Shown piece by piece: positions 1-6,734 of a DNA stretch of 40,154 nt. The notes below the pieces were generated by a model. The model was given only the letters and a program-made list of their open reading frames with translations. It made no database searches and had not been told where the DNA came from. Position 1 is the stretch's first letter, and each line of letters begins with the position of its first letter. This DNA is from Actinomycetota bacterium (GTDB lineage: Bacteria > Actinomycetota > Actinomycetes > Nanopelagicales > Nanopelagicaceae). Location of the stretch: positions 1-40,154 of the forward strand of contig JACSDF010000009.1 in the NCBI GenBank assembly GCA_015660815.1. The letters run 5' to 3'. The position numbers and the translations under genes were made by a program.

Positions 1-363
1 ATGAGAGCGACTTTGACCCAAGTACTAACCCAAGAAAATTTCAATCGAATGATTGAACTGGGAACTCGTTGGTCTGATGGTGTTAATGCTTCAATTAAAG
101 AGTTTGACCTGCCTTGGACCGTGAATCGCCTTGGTGCGCGTGGGGAATATATGTTCGCAACCAAAGCACCTACAACAGGAGCCGAAGCGAACGCCGCTGG
201 AGATTTTGAATTAGAACAGTACATTCACTTACGAATGCTCAATGATGGTTTTTTGATAACGCCATTCCATAACATGGCCCTGATGTGTCCCGATACAACC
301 GCGGCCGATGTCGATGCTCACACTAAAGCCTTTCGCACAATGTGCGCCGAACTAGTTTCTTAA
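1..363 (+). CDS. Class III PLP-dependent aminotransferase, C-terminal part (partial at left edge)
   Basis: Only the last 120 residues are inside the window. The family (glutamate-1-semialdehyde aminomutase / aspartate aminotransferase-like, fold type I) is usually 400-460 residues, so the ATG at base 1 is almost certainly internal. The tail has the usual small C-terminal domain: a segment reading LGARGEYMF, then an acidic helix and LRMLNDGFLITPFHNMALMCP, which resembles the substrate-side strand-loop of this group. The PLP lysine lies upstream, outside the window. The reaction would be amino-group transfer or migration; the substrate cannot be read from this piece. A terminator-like hairpin follows directly. 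Family assignment is from residue pattern only. Confidence 0.75.
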   Translation: MRATLTQVLTQENFNRMIELGTRWSDGVNASIKEFDLPWTVNRLGARGEYMFATKAPTTGAEANAAGDFELEQYIHLRMLNDGFLITPFHNMALMCPDTTAADVDAHTKAFRTMCAELVS

Positions 364-369
364 AAGGCG

Positions 370-415
370 AAGGCCCAAGCGATTTAGCTTGCGCTAGGGA
401 TCTCTCTTGGGCTTT
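370..415 (+). terminator. Probable terminator after the aminotransferase
   Basis: The arm AAGGCCCAAG (370-379) pairs with CTTGGGCTTT (406-415) over 10 bp including one G-T pair. The loop contains a smaller hairpin TAGC/GCTA. It starts 7 bases after the stop codon. The T-run is short, so termination may be weak. Confidence 0.55.
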
Positions 416-499
416 GACTAAATACTAGTTGATATGTCTGACGAAATCAAATGTGTACAACTCAGATTAGATGTCAGTTGGTAAGTTCATGATTGGAAT

Positions 500-1027
500 A
501 TGACTTCGGTAAAAGATTACTTAGAGTTACATAAACAGTTTGAATTTTCATATTTTCTGATTGGATTACTCGAAGTTAGCTTACGTAAACAAATCCCCGT
601 AGCTCTTACCAAGAAATTTATCGGAAGTGACAGATTGAAATGGCACTCTGGGCTGCAATTGAACGAACAAGGCCAGAAATCGCTTAAATACGCTTTAAAG
701 ATGAATAGGGAATCTCCAGAAAACTATCTTCCACTCTCATTTTGGCGTTTCCTACTCAGCAAAAGGAACTATGGGCCATTGTGGTTGCCCAGTTTGCATA
801 CGGTTTTTCCCGGAATTTCTCTACCTAAAAGAATCGATAGTTTCAAAACTGTTGACAAGAACATGGATACAGCATTGAGGCTTCGGAATAATGTTGCTCA
901 CTTTAACTTGGATTCGGTGAGACATATGCCCTTTTCTCAAGAAAAAACTAAATGGCTACTGATTAACTTGGGTATAGACCATCAATTGCTTGTTCAATCT
1001 GGCCAGTTTTATAGGAAAATGACTTAA
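500..1027 (+). CDS. Abi-like protein with a HEPN-type R-x4-H motif
   Basis: The 175-residue protein resembles the Abi_2 (AbiD/AbiF-like) abortive-infection family, whose members carry a HEPN ribonuclease fold. Near the C-terminus it has RLRNNVAHF, which places R129 and H134 in the R-x4-H arrangement typical of HEPN RNases (R127 also fits R-x6-H). The protein is rich in Lys, Leu and aromatic residues and has no signal peptide or membrane helix. It stands alone between two metabolic genes, with no adjacent antitoxin (MNT or similar) gene visible. The start is the ATG at 500; there is no clear Shine-Dalgarno, and CATGAT six bases upstream is a weak -10 candidate. Likely role: RNA cleavage in phage defence or growth arrest. 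This is inference from motif and family resemblance. Confidence 0.6.
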   Translation: MTSVKDYLELHKQFEFSYFLIGLLEVSLRKQIPVALTKKFIGSDRLKWHSGLQLNEQGQKSLKYALKMNRESPENYLPLSFWRFLLSKRNYGPLWLPSLHTVFPGISLPKRIDSFKTVDKNMDTALRLRNNVAHFNLDSVRHMPFSQEKTKWLLINLGIDHQLLVQSGQFYRKMT

Positions 1028-1046
1028 GTAATCACCACCATCCTGC

Positions 1047-1052
1047 TAGCCT
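1047..1052 (+). promoter_or_regulatory. Leaderless-type -10 (TAGCCT, 7 nt before ATG 1060)
   Basis: TAGCCT is followed by 7 bases and the ATG of the desulfurase-like gene. No Shine-Dalgarno is present, so transcription probably begins at or next to the start codon. Confidence 0.5.
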
Positions 1053-1059
1053 GCCGCAC

Positions 1060-2265
1060 ATGACTTACGACGTTGACAGAATTCGCTCCCATTTTCCCTC
1101 ACTAAATACTGGCTTAGCTTTTTTTGATGGCCCTGGTGGAAGCCAAGTACCGGATGTTGTTGGTGCAGCGATTGCCGCTGCAATCACAAGGCCGATTTCC
1201 AATAGAAATGTAAACACTGAATCTGAAAAAAATGCCGAAGAGATTGTTGTTGAATTTCGCAAAGCGGTAGGCGATTTAATTGATGTGGATCCCGGTGGCG
1301 TTGTCTATGGTCGCTCATGGACACAACTGAGTTATGACTTCTCGCGCACCTTAGCCAAAAACTGGGGGCCAGGAGATGAAATCGTAGTAAGTCGCCTCGA
1401 TCATGATTCAAATATTCGTCCCTGGATTCAGGCTGCCGAAGCTGTTGGCGCAACAGTGCGTTGGGCAGAATTCGATGTTCAAACATCAGAGGTAACTGTT
1501 GAGGCAGTTGAAGCTGTTTTATCTAGCAGAACAAAGTTAGTCGCAATAACAGGTGCCGGAAACACAATTGGTACACGCCCAGATTTAAAGGCGATTGGTA
1601 TAGCCATTCATAAAGTTGGCGCGCTTTTCTATGTGGATGGCGTGCATTTAACTCCTCACGCTGCAGTTAGTGTTAAAGAAATTGGAGCCGATTTTTTCGG
1701 TTTTTCTTTTTATAAATTAATGGGTCCGCACTGCGCCGTATTGGCGGCGGCTCCGGCACTTCTTGACTCACTTAACAATGACAAATTACTACCTTCAACG
1801 AGTAATGTTCCAGAGAAATTTGAATTCGGAACACTGCCATATGAAATAATGGCAGGTTGTATAGCTGCTGTAGATTTCATAGCCGAAATGGCACCGGGTG
1901 CAGGAGTAACTCGACGTGAGAAAATAGTTAACTCTATGAATGCCTTGGAAAAGTACGAAGAGGAACTTATGGAATATCTTGAAAGTGCGATCAAAGCACT
2001 GCCTGGTGTAACGCTCTACGGCCACGCAGCACACCGCACACCTACTATCTATTTTTCCTTTGCCGGCCATAACAGCACTGATATATATCTGGCACTAGCG
2101 GAAAAGAAAGTGAATCTTCCAGCACACAACTTCTATGCCTTAGAAGTATCAAGAAAACTCGGTTTGGGTGATGCGGGAGCCTTACGGGCAGGTCTTGCGC
2201 CATATTCAACTCGAAACGATGTAGATCGCTTAGTTTCAGGCCTTCAAGCGCTAGTCGGTAAGTAA
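1060..2265 (+). CDS. Cysteine desulfurase-like aminotransferase class V protein
   Basis: This 401-residue fold type I PLP enzyme resembles the SufS/NifS-related 'cysteine desulfurase-like' subfamily. The N-terminus reads AFFDGPGGSQVP, like the LDNAAGG segment that closes the active site. VDGVHLTPH supplies the PLP-ring aspartate and histidine region, and FSFYKLMGPH contains the Schiff-base lysine, K219. The C-terminal domain (about 300-401) ends with a normal HNFYALEVSRKLGL segment. I see no obvious mobile catalytic-cysteine loop, so true desulfurase activity is uncertain; a lyase or other PLP reaction is possible. No suf or isc genes are adjacent. The start is the ATG placed 7 bases after a TAGCCT hexamer. 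Confidence 0.75.
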   Translation: MTYDVDRIRSHFPSLNTGLAFFDGPGGSQVPDVVGAAIAAAITRPISNRNVNTESEKNAEEIVVEFRKAVGDLIDVDPGGVVYGRSWTQLSYDFSRTLAKNWGPGDEIVVSRLDHDSNIRPWIQAAEAVGATVRWAEFDVQTSEVTVEAVEAVLSSRTKLVAITGAGNTIGTRPDLKAIGIAIHKVGALFYVDGVHLTPHAAVSVKEIGADFFGFSFYKLMGPHCAVLAAAPALLDSLNNDKLLPSTSNVPEKFEFGTLPYEIMAGCIAAVDFIAEMAPGAGVTRREKIVNSMNALEKYEEELMEYLESAIKALPGVTLYGHAAHRTPTIYFSFAGHNSTDIYLALAEKKVNLPAHNFYALEVSRKLGLGDAGALRAGLAPYSTRNDVDRLVSGLQALVGK

Positions 2266-2361
2266 TTCACAACTAACGCACAAAAAACCTTGAGGGTTTA
2301 CACCAGAGAGAGCTCTACTTTTTGCTTATCCGCAAGAGCTTGTGGTGAATCGGAGGGGATA

Positions 2362-2478
2362 ATGAAACTATTACAGCGAAGCATTGCAGCCGCCACTATG
2401 GCTGGCCTCTTTGCTCTTGTGGGTAATTCAGGCATAAAGGCAAATCCGGCAAAGCCAATAAAACCTGTCAATTCTTAA
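2362..2478 (+). CDS. Small secreted peptide (38 aa, unknown)
   Basis: ATG 2362 follows a strong Shine-Dalgarno (GGAGGGG, 2352-2358). The 38-residue product has a positive N-terminus (MKLLQR), a hydrophobic stretch (about residues 8-24) and a short tail ending KANPAKPIKPVNS. This looks like a Sec signal peptide with almost no mature part; cleavage after SGIKA would leave about 11 residues. A strong terminator follows 17 bases after the stop. A longer reading from 2290 in the same frame has no ribosome site and looks non-coding. Function unknown; it could be a peptide signal or only a leader. The ribosome site plus terminator support it being a real transcription unit. Confidence 0.55.
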   Translation: MKLLQRSIAAATMAGLFALVGNSGIKANPAKPIKPVNS

Positions 2479-2488
2479 TGAGGAGAAT

Positions 2489-2522
2489 TAAAAAAGGAGT
2501 CAGTCCCCCTGGCTCCTTTTTT
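2489..2522. terminator. Bidirectional rho-independent terminator
   Basis: The stem GGAGTCAG (2496-2503) pairs with CTGGCTCC (2509-2516) through a TCCCC loop. It is preceded by a run of A and followed by TTTTTT, so it can serve the peptide gene on the plus strand and mshD on the minus strand. Confidence 0.85.
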
Positions 2523-2534
2523 AATGCCTGCGCT

Positions 2535-3008
2535 CTAGCTAAATCCTAAAGATTCGTAGAGTTTCAATCCTTTTTCATTGTCGGCATCGACATACAGCAT
2601 GGCTTCATTGATGCCTTGTGAAAATAGATAGTTCATTGCAGCGATGGAAACTGCGCGTCCAATTCCATGGCCGATATATTCTGGATCAACTCCAACGACA
2701 TAAAGCTCGCCAACTGGTGCTTGATTTACAAGGTCATGATGAATCTTTGTCCAGCAGGTACCGACTAGGCGTTCATTTTCTACCGCTAAGAAAAATCCAT
2801 TGGAATCAAACCACGGTTCGGCCATTCGGTTCTCAAAGTCTTGCATGACCCAGTTTCCCTGATCGGGGTGGTCAATAAAAATCTTATTGTTGAGTTCTAA
2901 CCAGGCAGATTTATCCAGTACAGGATTGAAAACTTTAATTGTGAAGGCATGGTCAGTGTCGGGTATCCGCCCATGCAGTGATCGGTGAATCTTTAATATA
3001 TGGCGCAT
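2535..3008 (-). CDS. mshD: Mycothiol synthase, single-domain form (GNAT acetyltransferase)
   Basis: MshD transfers acetyl from acetyl-CoA to Cys-GlcN-Ins, the last step of mycothiol synthesis. Known MshD proteins are about 300 residues with two tandem GNAT domains; this one is 157 residues and matches only the C-terminal, catalytic half. Recognisable segments are WLELNNKIFIDHPDQGNW, AEPWFDSNGFFLAV, GELYVVGVDPEYIGHGIGRA (the acetyl-CoA pyrophosphate loop) and LYVDADNEKGLKLYESLGF. Its ATG directly follows the glnR stop codon (TAA then ATG), so the two are co-transcribed and there is no room for the missing N-terminal domain. The glnR-mshD pairing matches Rv0818-Rv0819 of M. tuberculosis as I remember it. 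A general GNAT role is the alternative, but the residues fit MshD well. Confidence 0.82.
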   Translation of the reverse strand: MRHILKIHRSLHGRIPDTDHAFTIKVFNPVLDKSAWLELNNKIFIDHPDQGNWVMQDFENRMAEPWFDSNGFFLAVENERLVGTCWTKIHHDLVNQAPVGELYVVGVDPEYIGHGIGRAVSIAAMNYLFSQGINEAMLYVDADNEKGLKLYESLGFS

Positions 3009-3722
3009 TTATATGCGTTCGTTAATGGAGCTCTCTTTACCACCAGTTGGCATAGTGAAGCGATAGCCAACATTTCGTACCGTCCCGATGATGGCTTCAA
3101 ACTCTGGGCCAAGTTTTGAACGCAAGCGACGGATATGCACATCGACCGTACGCGTTCCACCAAAATAGTCATAACCCCAGATCTCTTGTAACAACTGAGC
3201 TCGGGTAAATACTCGGCCAGGATGCTGAGCTAAGTATTTGAGAAGTTCGAACTCTTTAAAAGTTAAATCTAGGACATTGCCTTTTAGACGCGCGGTATAA
3301 CTAGATTCATCTATAACAACATCACCAGTACGAATTTCACCCGAGTGTGGATCACTCAAAGCAATTACCGCATGATGCTTACCAACGGCGATTCGGATTC
3401 GAGCATCAACTTCGGCTGGCCCGGATGTATCTAGCAAGACATCGTCAATGCCCCACTCTGCGCTGACTGCAGATAAGCCACCTTCAGTTGCAATAACAAT
3501 GATGGGGCAGCCAAGTCCAGTTGTTGCTAATAAGCGTGCAAGTGATTTTGCACCAGGCAAATCGCGACGAGCATCAACCAGAATGACATCTACATCTGGA
3601 ACATCGACTAGAACGCTAGCCTCTGCGGGTAATATGCGAACGTTGTGCGCAAGCAAACCGAGTGCAGGTAGAACTTCTGCGCTCGCGCCAGATGTGTTTG
3701 TAAGTAGCAACACCTTGGACAT
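3009..3722 (-). CDS. glnR: GlnR-type orphan OmpR-family response regulator
   Basis: GlnR is the global nitrogen regulator of Actinobacteria. The protein (237 aa) has an atypical receiver domain (1-115) and a C-terminal winged-helix domain (about 130-228). The receiver keeps D50 (ILVDARRDL) but lacks the usual N-terminal acidic pair (LLLTNTSG instead of a DD motif), as expected for GlnR, which works without classical phosphorylation. The DNA-binding half has [20 protein letters not shown], the [19 protein letters not shown] recognition region and [10 protein letters not shown], all very close to mycobacterial GlnR. The start is ATG 3722, six bases after a TAGTCT hexamer. It is divergent from a thioredoxin gene and followed by mshD with no gap. 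No histidine kinase gene is nearby. Confidence 0.88.
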   Translation of the reverse strand: MSKVLLLTNTSGASAEVLPALGLLAHNVRILPAEASVLVDVPDVDVILVDARRDLPGAKSLARLLATTGLGCPIIVIATEGGLSAVSAEWGIDDVLLDTSGPAEVDARIRIAVGKHHAVIALSDPHSGEIRTGDVVIDESSYTARLKGNVLDLTFKEFELLKYLAQHPGRVFTRAQLLQEIWGYDYFGGTRTVDVHIRRLRSKLGPEFEAIIGTVRNVGYRFTMPTGGKESSINERI

Positions 3723-3728
3723 TGGTAC

Positions 3729-3734
3729 AGACTA
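3729..3734 (-). promoter_or_regulatory. Leaderless-type -10 of glnR (TAGTCT, 6 nt before ATG)
   Basis: On the minus strand TAGTCT is followed by GTACCA and the ATG of glnR. There is no Shine-Dalgarno. The same few bases must also hold the start region of the divergent thioredoxin gene. Confidence 0.55.
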
Positions 3735-3739
3735 CTCTC

Positions 3740-4150
3740 GTGAAATCATTGCTTCCACTCGTCATCGTCCTTGGCTTAGCCAGCATCTATGGTCTCTGGT
3801 ATCAGCGATCCAGAGGTACCGTTAAGGAGAAATCTGGCCAGTCAATTATCACTCAATCTATGATTGGTGCTGACTTTGGGTCTAAGGCAACACTGGTGCA
3901 GTTCTCCTCGGCCTTTTGTACCCCATGTAGAGCTACGCGAACCTTGCTCGAGAATATTGTGGCTCAGATGGAGGATGTAAAGCATGTCGAAGTCGATGCC
4001 GAAGCGAATTTGGAGCTTGTCCGAGAGTTAAATATCTTAAGCACTCCAACCACCCTCATCCTTGATTCAAAAGGGCGGGAAGTTGGCAGAGCAGTGGGTG
4101 CACCCAAACGAGAGCAGGTAATTCATGCTCTGGCCGCTTTACGCGAATAG
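3740..4150 (+). CDS. Membrane-anchored thioredoxin-like protein
   Basis: From the GTG at 3740 the 136-residue protein begins MKSLLPLVIVLGLASIYGLW, one N-terminal membrane helix, then a thioredoxin fold. The active site is FCTPCRATR (C60 and C63), and the cis-proline segment reads ILSTPTTLIL. The domain probably faces the outside and may reduce or oxidise envelope thiols. It corresponds in position to ThiX (Rv0816c) next to a DUF4395 gene and glnR in M. tuberculosis. A TTG at 3722 is an alternative start but would overlap the glnR start codon; GTG 3740 gives the usual Lys-then-hydrophobic N-terminus. Neither has a good ribosome site. Confidence 0.8.
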   Translation: MKSLLPLVIVLGLASIYGLWYQRSRGTVKEKSGQSIITQSMIGADFGSKATLVQFSSAFCTPCRATRTLLENIVAQMEDVKHVEVDAEANLELVRELNILSTPTTLILDSKGREVGRAVGAPKREQVIHALAALRE

Positions 4151-4268
4151 TTTGCAACTCGCGTTAACTTCAATAACTCTTTATTATTTCGCTATGTCTC
4201 CAGCCAGCAATTTCACCAAGCGCCGAGTAATTGATTTTGGTCGCCTTGCTGGTTCTTTGTGTCGAATG

Positions 4269-4294
4269 TAATTGTTGTAACTTAAAAACAATTA
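4269..4294. promoter_or_regulatory. Perfect 8-bp inverted repeat upstream of the DUF4395-fur operon
   Basis: TAATTGTT (4269-4276) and AACAATTA (4287-4294) form a perfect dyad with a 10-bp AT-rich spacer, ending 27 bases before the DUF4395 ATG. Size, AT-richness and position suit a dimeric regulator, possibly the Fur-family protein of the same operon (autoregulation). The rest of the 170-bp gap (4151-4321) shows nothing clear. Confidence 0.4.
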
Positions 4295-4321
4295 TCCATT
4301 CAACTAACAAAGGAATAGTTC

Positions 4322-4771
4322 ATGACTGAAGTTTTAGTAAAAAAATTATCGGAAGTATCAATTGATGCACGCGGACCTCGATTTTCTGCAGTGCTGACGA
4401 CAATAGTTTTAGCCGTGGCACTTGTGACATCAAATCTATGGGTTGTAATTGCGCAAGCAATAGTTTTTGCTATTGGCGCGATTAAAGGTCCACAGTTCAC
4501 ACCGTACGCATATATTTTTCGAAGCATTATTAAACCTCGGCTTAAAGGTAAGGCCATCACCGAGGATGTTCGACCACCACAGTTTGCACAAAGCGTTGGA
4601 CTTCTTTTTGCACTCGTAGCCATCAGCGGATCTATCGCCAATTTAGACGTTGTTTTCGTCGTGGCAGTGAGTTTTGCCCTTGCTGCAGCGTTCTTAAATG
4701 CTGCTTTTAACTTCTGCCTAGGGTGCGAACTCTATTTACTACTTCTTCGCGTACGATTGACACATGGTTGA
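4322..4771 (+). CDS. DUF4395 membrane protein
   Basis: The 149-residue protein matches the actinobacterial DUF4395 family: an N-terminal IDARGPRFSAVLT segment, two hydrophobic hairpins (about residues 23-52 and 92-128) and the C-terminal motif FNFCLGCELY with two cysteines. The cysteines and the adjacent membrane thioredoxin suggest a thiol-redox partnership at the membrane, but the family has no proven function that I know of. ATG 4322 is preceded by AAAGGA. Its stop overlaps the fur start by 8 bases, so the two are translationally coupled. Confidence 0.82.
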   Translation: MTEVLVKKLSEVSIDARGPRFSAVLTTIVLAVALVTSNLWVVIAQAIVFAIGAIKGPQFTPYAYIFRSIIKPRLKGKAITEDVRPPQFAQSVGLLFALVAISGSIANLDVVFVVAVSFALAAAFLNAAFNFCLGCELYLLLLRVRLTHG

Positions 4772-5168
4772 TAAACACGAGCTTCACGAAAAGGGTCTAC
4801 GACTGACTCCTCAACGTGAGCTTGTTTTATCTGCCGTTCGAGAGCTCGGCCACTCCACCCCCGAAGAGATAGCCGAAAAAGTTCGACTTGCCCATCCAGG
4901 CATCAATCTCTCCACGGTCTATCGCAACCTTGAAACTCTTGAAAATGTTGGCTTGGTAGTGCATACACATTTAGGCCACGGTGGAGCCACGTATCACGCC
5001 GCTGAAGAGTTAACTCATTTGCATCTAGTCTGCGAGAAATGCGGGGTTATCGGTGATGCGCCAATTGAAGCGGCAGCTAGCTTTGTTAACACACTTGCCG
5101 ATGACTATGGTTTTAAGACCGATGTCACGCACTTTGCAATCTACGGAACCTGTTCTGCTTGTCAATGA
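4764..5168 (+). CDS. Fur-family metalloregulator (Fur/Zur type)
   Basis: The 134-residue protein has the Fur layout: a winged helix (1-80) with LTPQRELVLSAVRELGHSTPEEI and the recognition helix NLSTVYRNLETLE, then a dimerisation/metal domain. It keeps both CxxC pairs of the structural zinc site (C90/C93 in CEKCG and C130/C133 in CSAC) and a regulatory-site segment HHAAEELTHLHLV-like in character (YHAAEELTHLHLV). Whether it senses Fe or Zn cannot be told from sequence. It overlaps DUF4395 at the start and ygfZ at the end (ATGA), so all three form one operon. An inverted repeat upstream of DUF4395 may be its operator. Confidence 0.85.
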   Translation: MVDKHELHEKGLRLTPQRELVLSAVRELGHSTPEEIAEKVRLAHPGINLSTVYRNLETLENVGLVVHTHLGHGGATYHAAEELTHLHLVCEKCGVIGDAPIEAAASFVNTLADDYGFKTDVTHFAIYGTCSACQ

Positions 5169-6064
5169 GCGCTGTACTTGTCGAAGACGGGGTTGATAAG
5201 GGTGCCATCTGGCACTTTGGTGAACCCTCTAAAGAGCAACGCGCTCTTCAAGCAGGTAGCGCTTGGGCCGATCTCTCACATTTAGAGGTTATTGCAGTAA
5301 GTGGAGAAGATCGCTTGAAGTGGTTACATGATTTAACAACCCAGTTCCTTAAGGATTTAGGCGTTAATCTCTGGAAGTCAGCGATGATTCTGGATCCGCA
5401 GGGTCATATCGAGTATCAATTCAATCTGGTAGATGATGGTTTAACAACGTGGTTAGTCGTAGATCCTGGATATTCCGAGGCTCTGTGCTCATATCTTACG
5501 AAAATGAAATTCATGCTTCGTGTTGATGTTCGCATCGCCACCGATGAGATAGCAGTGCTTCGCGCCCCGGGTTTATCAACTGAAATTGGTGGTCCATTTG
5601 CGTTAGTTCCACGCAAGGAACTCGCTCAGATGAGTGCACACTTTAACTCCGTCGCAACTCAAGTTGGAACATGGGCATTAGATGCTGAGCGCGTAGCTGC
5701 ACAGCGTCCGCGAATTGGATTTGAAACCGATCACAAATCAATTCCTAATGAAATTGGTGTTTTAAACGGTGCGGTACATATGAATAAGGGCTGCTACCGC
5801 GGACAAGAAACTGTTGCCAAGGTATTTAACTTAGGTAACCCACCACGACGCCTAGTGATGTTGCACTTAGATGGAAGCGATGTCGCATTTCCAGCTAAAG
5901 GCACAAAGATTGAAAATAACGGCGTGGTTGTTGGCTTTATCGGTACCGTTGCACGCCATTTTGAGCTTGGCACAATCGCATTGGCAATAGTTAAGAGAAA
6001 TACTCCGACTGATGCAACTCTTTCTGTCGATGGAGTTCCGGCCTTACAGGAACCCGTACTTTAA
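5165..6064 (+). CDS. ygfZ: YgfZ-like folate-binding protein (GcvT fold)
   Basis: The 299-residue protein has the GcvT/YgfZ fold and the family signature KGCYRGQETVAKV (around residues 216-228), including the conserved cysteine. YgfZ helps maintain or repair certain Fe-S enzymes using tetrahydrofolate. The start is ATG 5165, which overlaps the fur stop in an ATGA; a TTG at 5159 in the same frame lies inside fur and is less likely. The pairing of a Fur-type regulator with an Fe-S maintenance factor is logical for metal homeostasis. Confidence 0.87.
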   Translation: MSAVLVEDGVDKGAIWHFGEPSKEQRALQAGSAWADLSHLEVIAVSGEDRLKWLHDLTTQFLKDLGVNLWKSAMILDPQGHIEYQFNLVDDGLTTWLVVDPGYSEALCSYLTKMKFMLRVDVRIATDEIAVLRAPGLSTEIGGPFALVPRKELAQMSAHFNSVATQVGTWALDAERVAAQRPRIGFETDHKSIPNEIGVLNGAVHMNKGCYRGQETVAKVFNLGNPPRRLVMLHLDGSDVAFPAKGTKIENNGVVVGFIGTVARHFELGTIALAIVKRNTPTDATLSVDGVPALQEPVL

Positions 6065-6092
6065 AACCACTCGACTCTAAAATTAAGCACGA

Positions 6093-6098
6093 TAGGCT
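6093..6098 (+). promoter_or_regulatory. Leaderless-type -10 (TAGGCT, 6 nt before GTG 6105)
   Basis: TAGGCT followed by TTGCCG and GTG. There is no Shine-Dalgarno, so a transcript starting at the GTG is expected. Confidence 0.45.
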
Positions 6099-6104
6099 TG
6101 CCGG

Positions 6105-6233
6105 GTGGAGCTTTTTACATCTATCTTTCTTGGCATTTCCGCTATAGCCCTTGGCGTAGCGCTCATTATTTACGCCTTCCGAGGCCGTCAAAGCGAGACC
6201 AGGCGATCATCTAAATTTAGAGAGCGGCCATAA
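6105..6233 (+). CDS. Small single-span membrane protein (42 aa)
   Basis: From GTG 6105 the reading frame gives a 42-residue protein: a short N-terminus (MELFTS), a hydrophobic helix of about 18 residues (IFLGISAIALGVALIIYA) and a basic tail with FRGRQSETRRSSKFRERP. This is a typical small membrane protein with its tail in the cytoplasm. Its TAA is immediately followed by the nitrobindin ATG (TAAATG), so the two would be translationally coupled. A TAGGCT hexamer lies exactly 6 bases before the GTG. The family is not recognised. Support is the membrane profile, the tight coupling and the promoter position. Confidence 0.6.
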   Translation: MELFTSIFLGISAIALGVALIIYAFRGRQSETRRSSKFRERP

Positions 6234-6731
6234 ATGGTTTTTACAATCCCTGAGGGTTTACATCCTGACTTGAATCCAGTGGCATGGATGGTTGGAACAT
6301 GGCGCGGTAAGGGACGAGGAGAGTATCCAACCGTAGCGCCATTCGAATTTGCTCAAGAGGTTGTCTTTAATCATGATGGACGACCATTTCTTAATTACTT
6401 TTCACGTTCATGGATTTTAGATAGCGAGGGTGAAATTATGCGCCCGGGCGGATCTGAAACTGGCTTTTGGCGCATTAAACCAAATAACGTTCTAGAAGTT
6501 GTACTCTCGCATAACACTGGAATTGCTGAAGGTTGGGTCGGAACATTTGATGGACCAAAGATTCAACTTGTTTTAGACCAAGGTTATTCAGCACCAACTG
6601 CAAAAATTGTTACCGCCGGAGTCCGGCTGTATGGATTAGTTGCAGGTGAGCTTTTCTTTGCCTATGACATGGCGGCAGAAGGACAAGAGTTGCAAGCACA
6701 TATCTGGTCATCACTCGAACGTCAGAGCTAG
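6234..6731 (+). CDS. Nitrobindin-like heme-binding beta-barrel protein
   Basis: The 165-residue protein matches bacterial nitrobindins (DUF1794/THAP4-like, FABP-related barrel). It has the signature GTWRGKGRGEYP (residues 21-32, pattern GxWxGxGxGxYP) and a histidine near the end (H156 in LQAHIWSSLER) that serves as the heme-iron ligand in the family. Known nitrobindins bind ferric heme and NO and can isomerise peroxynitrite to nitrate. It lies between ygfZ and an asparaginase; M. tuberculosis Rv0813c holds a similar place in the same neighbourhood, from memory. Confidence 0.87.
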   Translation: MVFTIPEGLHPDLNPVAWMVGTWRGKGRGEYPTVAPFEFAQEVVFNHDGRPFLNYFSRSWILDSEGEIMRPGGSETGFWRIKPNNVLEVVLSHNTGIAEGWVGTFDGPKIQLVLDQGYSAPTAKIVTAGVRLYGLVAGELFFAYDMAAEGQELQAHIWSSLERQS

Positions 6732-6734
6732 TAA

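Noticed and set aside
488-493. CATGAT as a leaderless -10 for the Abi-like gene
   Set aside because: It lacks the first T of TANNNT. Kept only as a weak possibility and not counted among the 13.
2290-2361. Longer version of the small secreted peptide starting at 2290
   Set aside because: It would put a non-hydrophobic segment before the signal peptide and has no ribosome site, while ATG 2362 has GGAGGGG.
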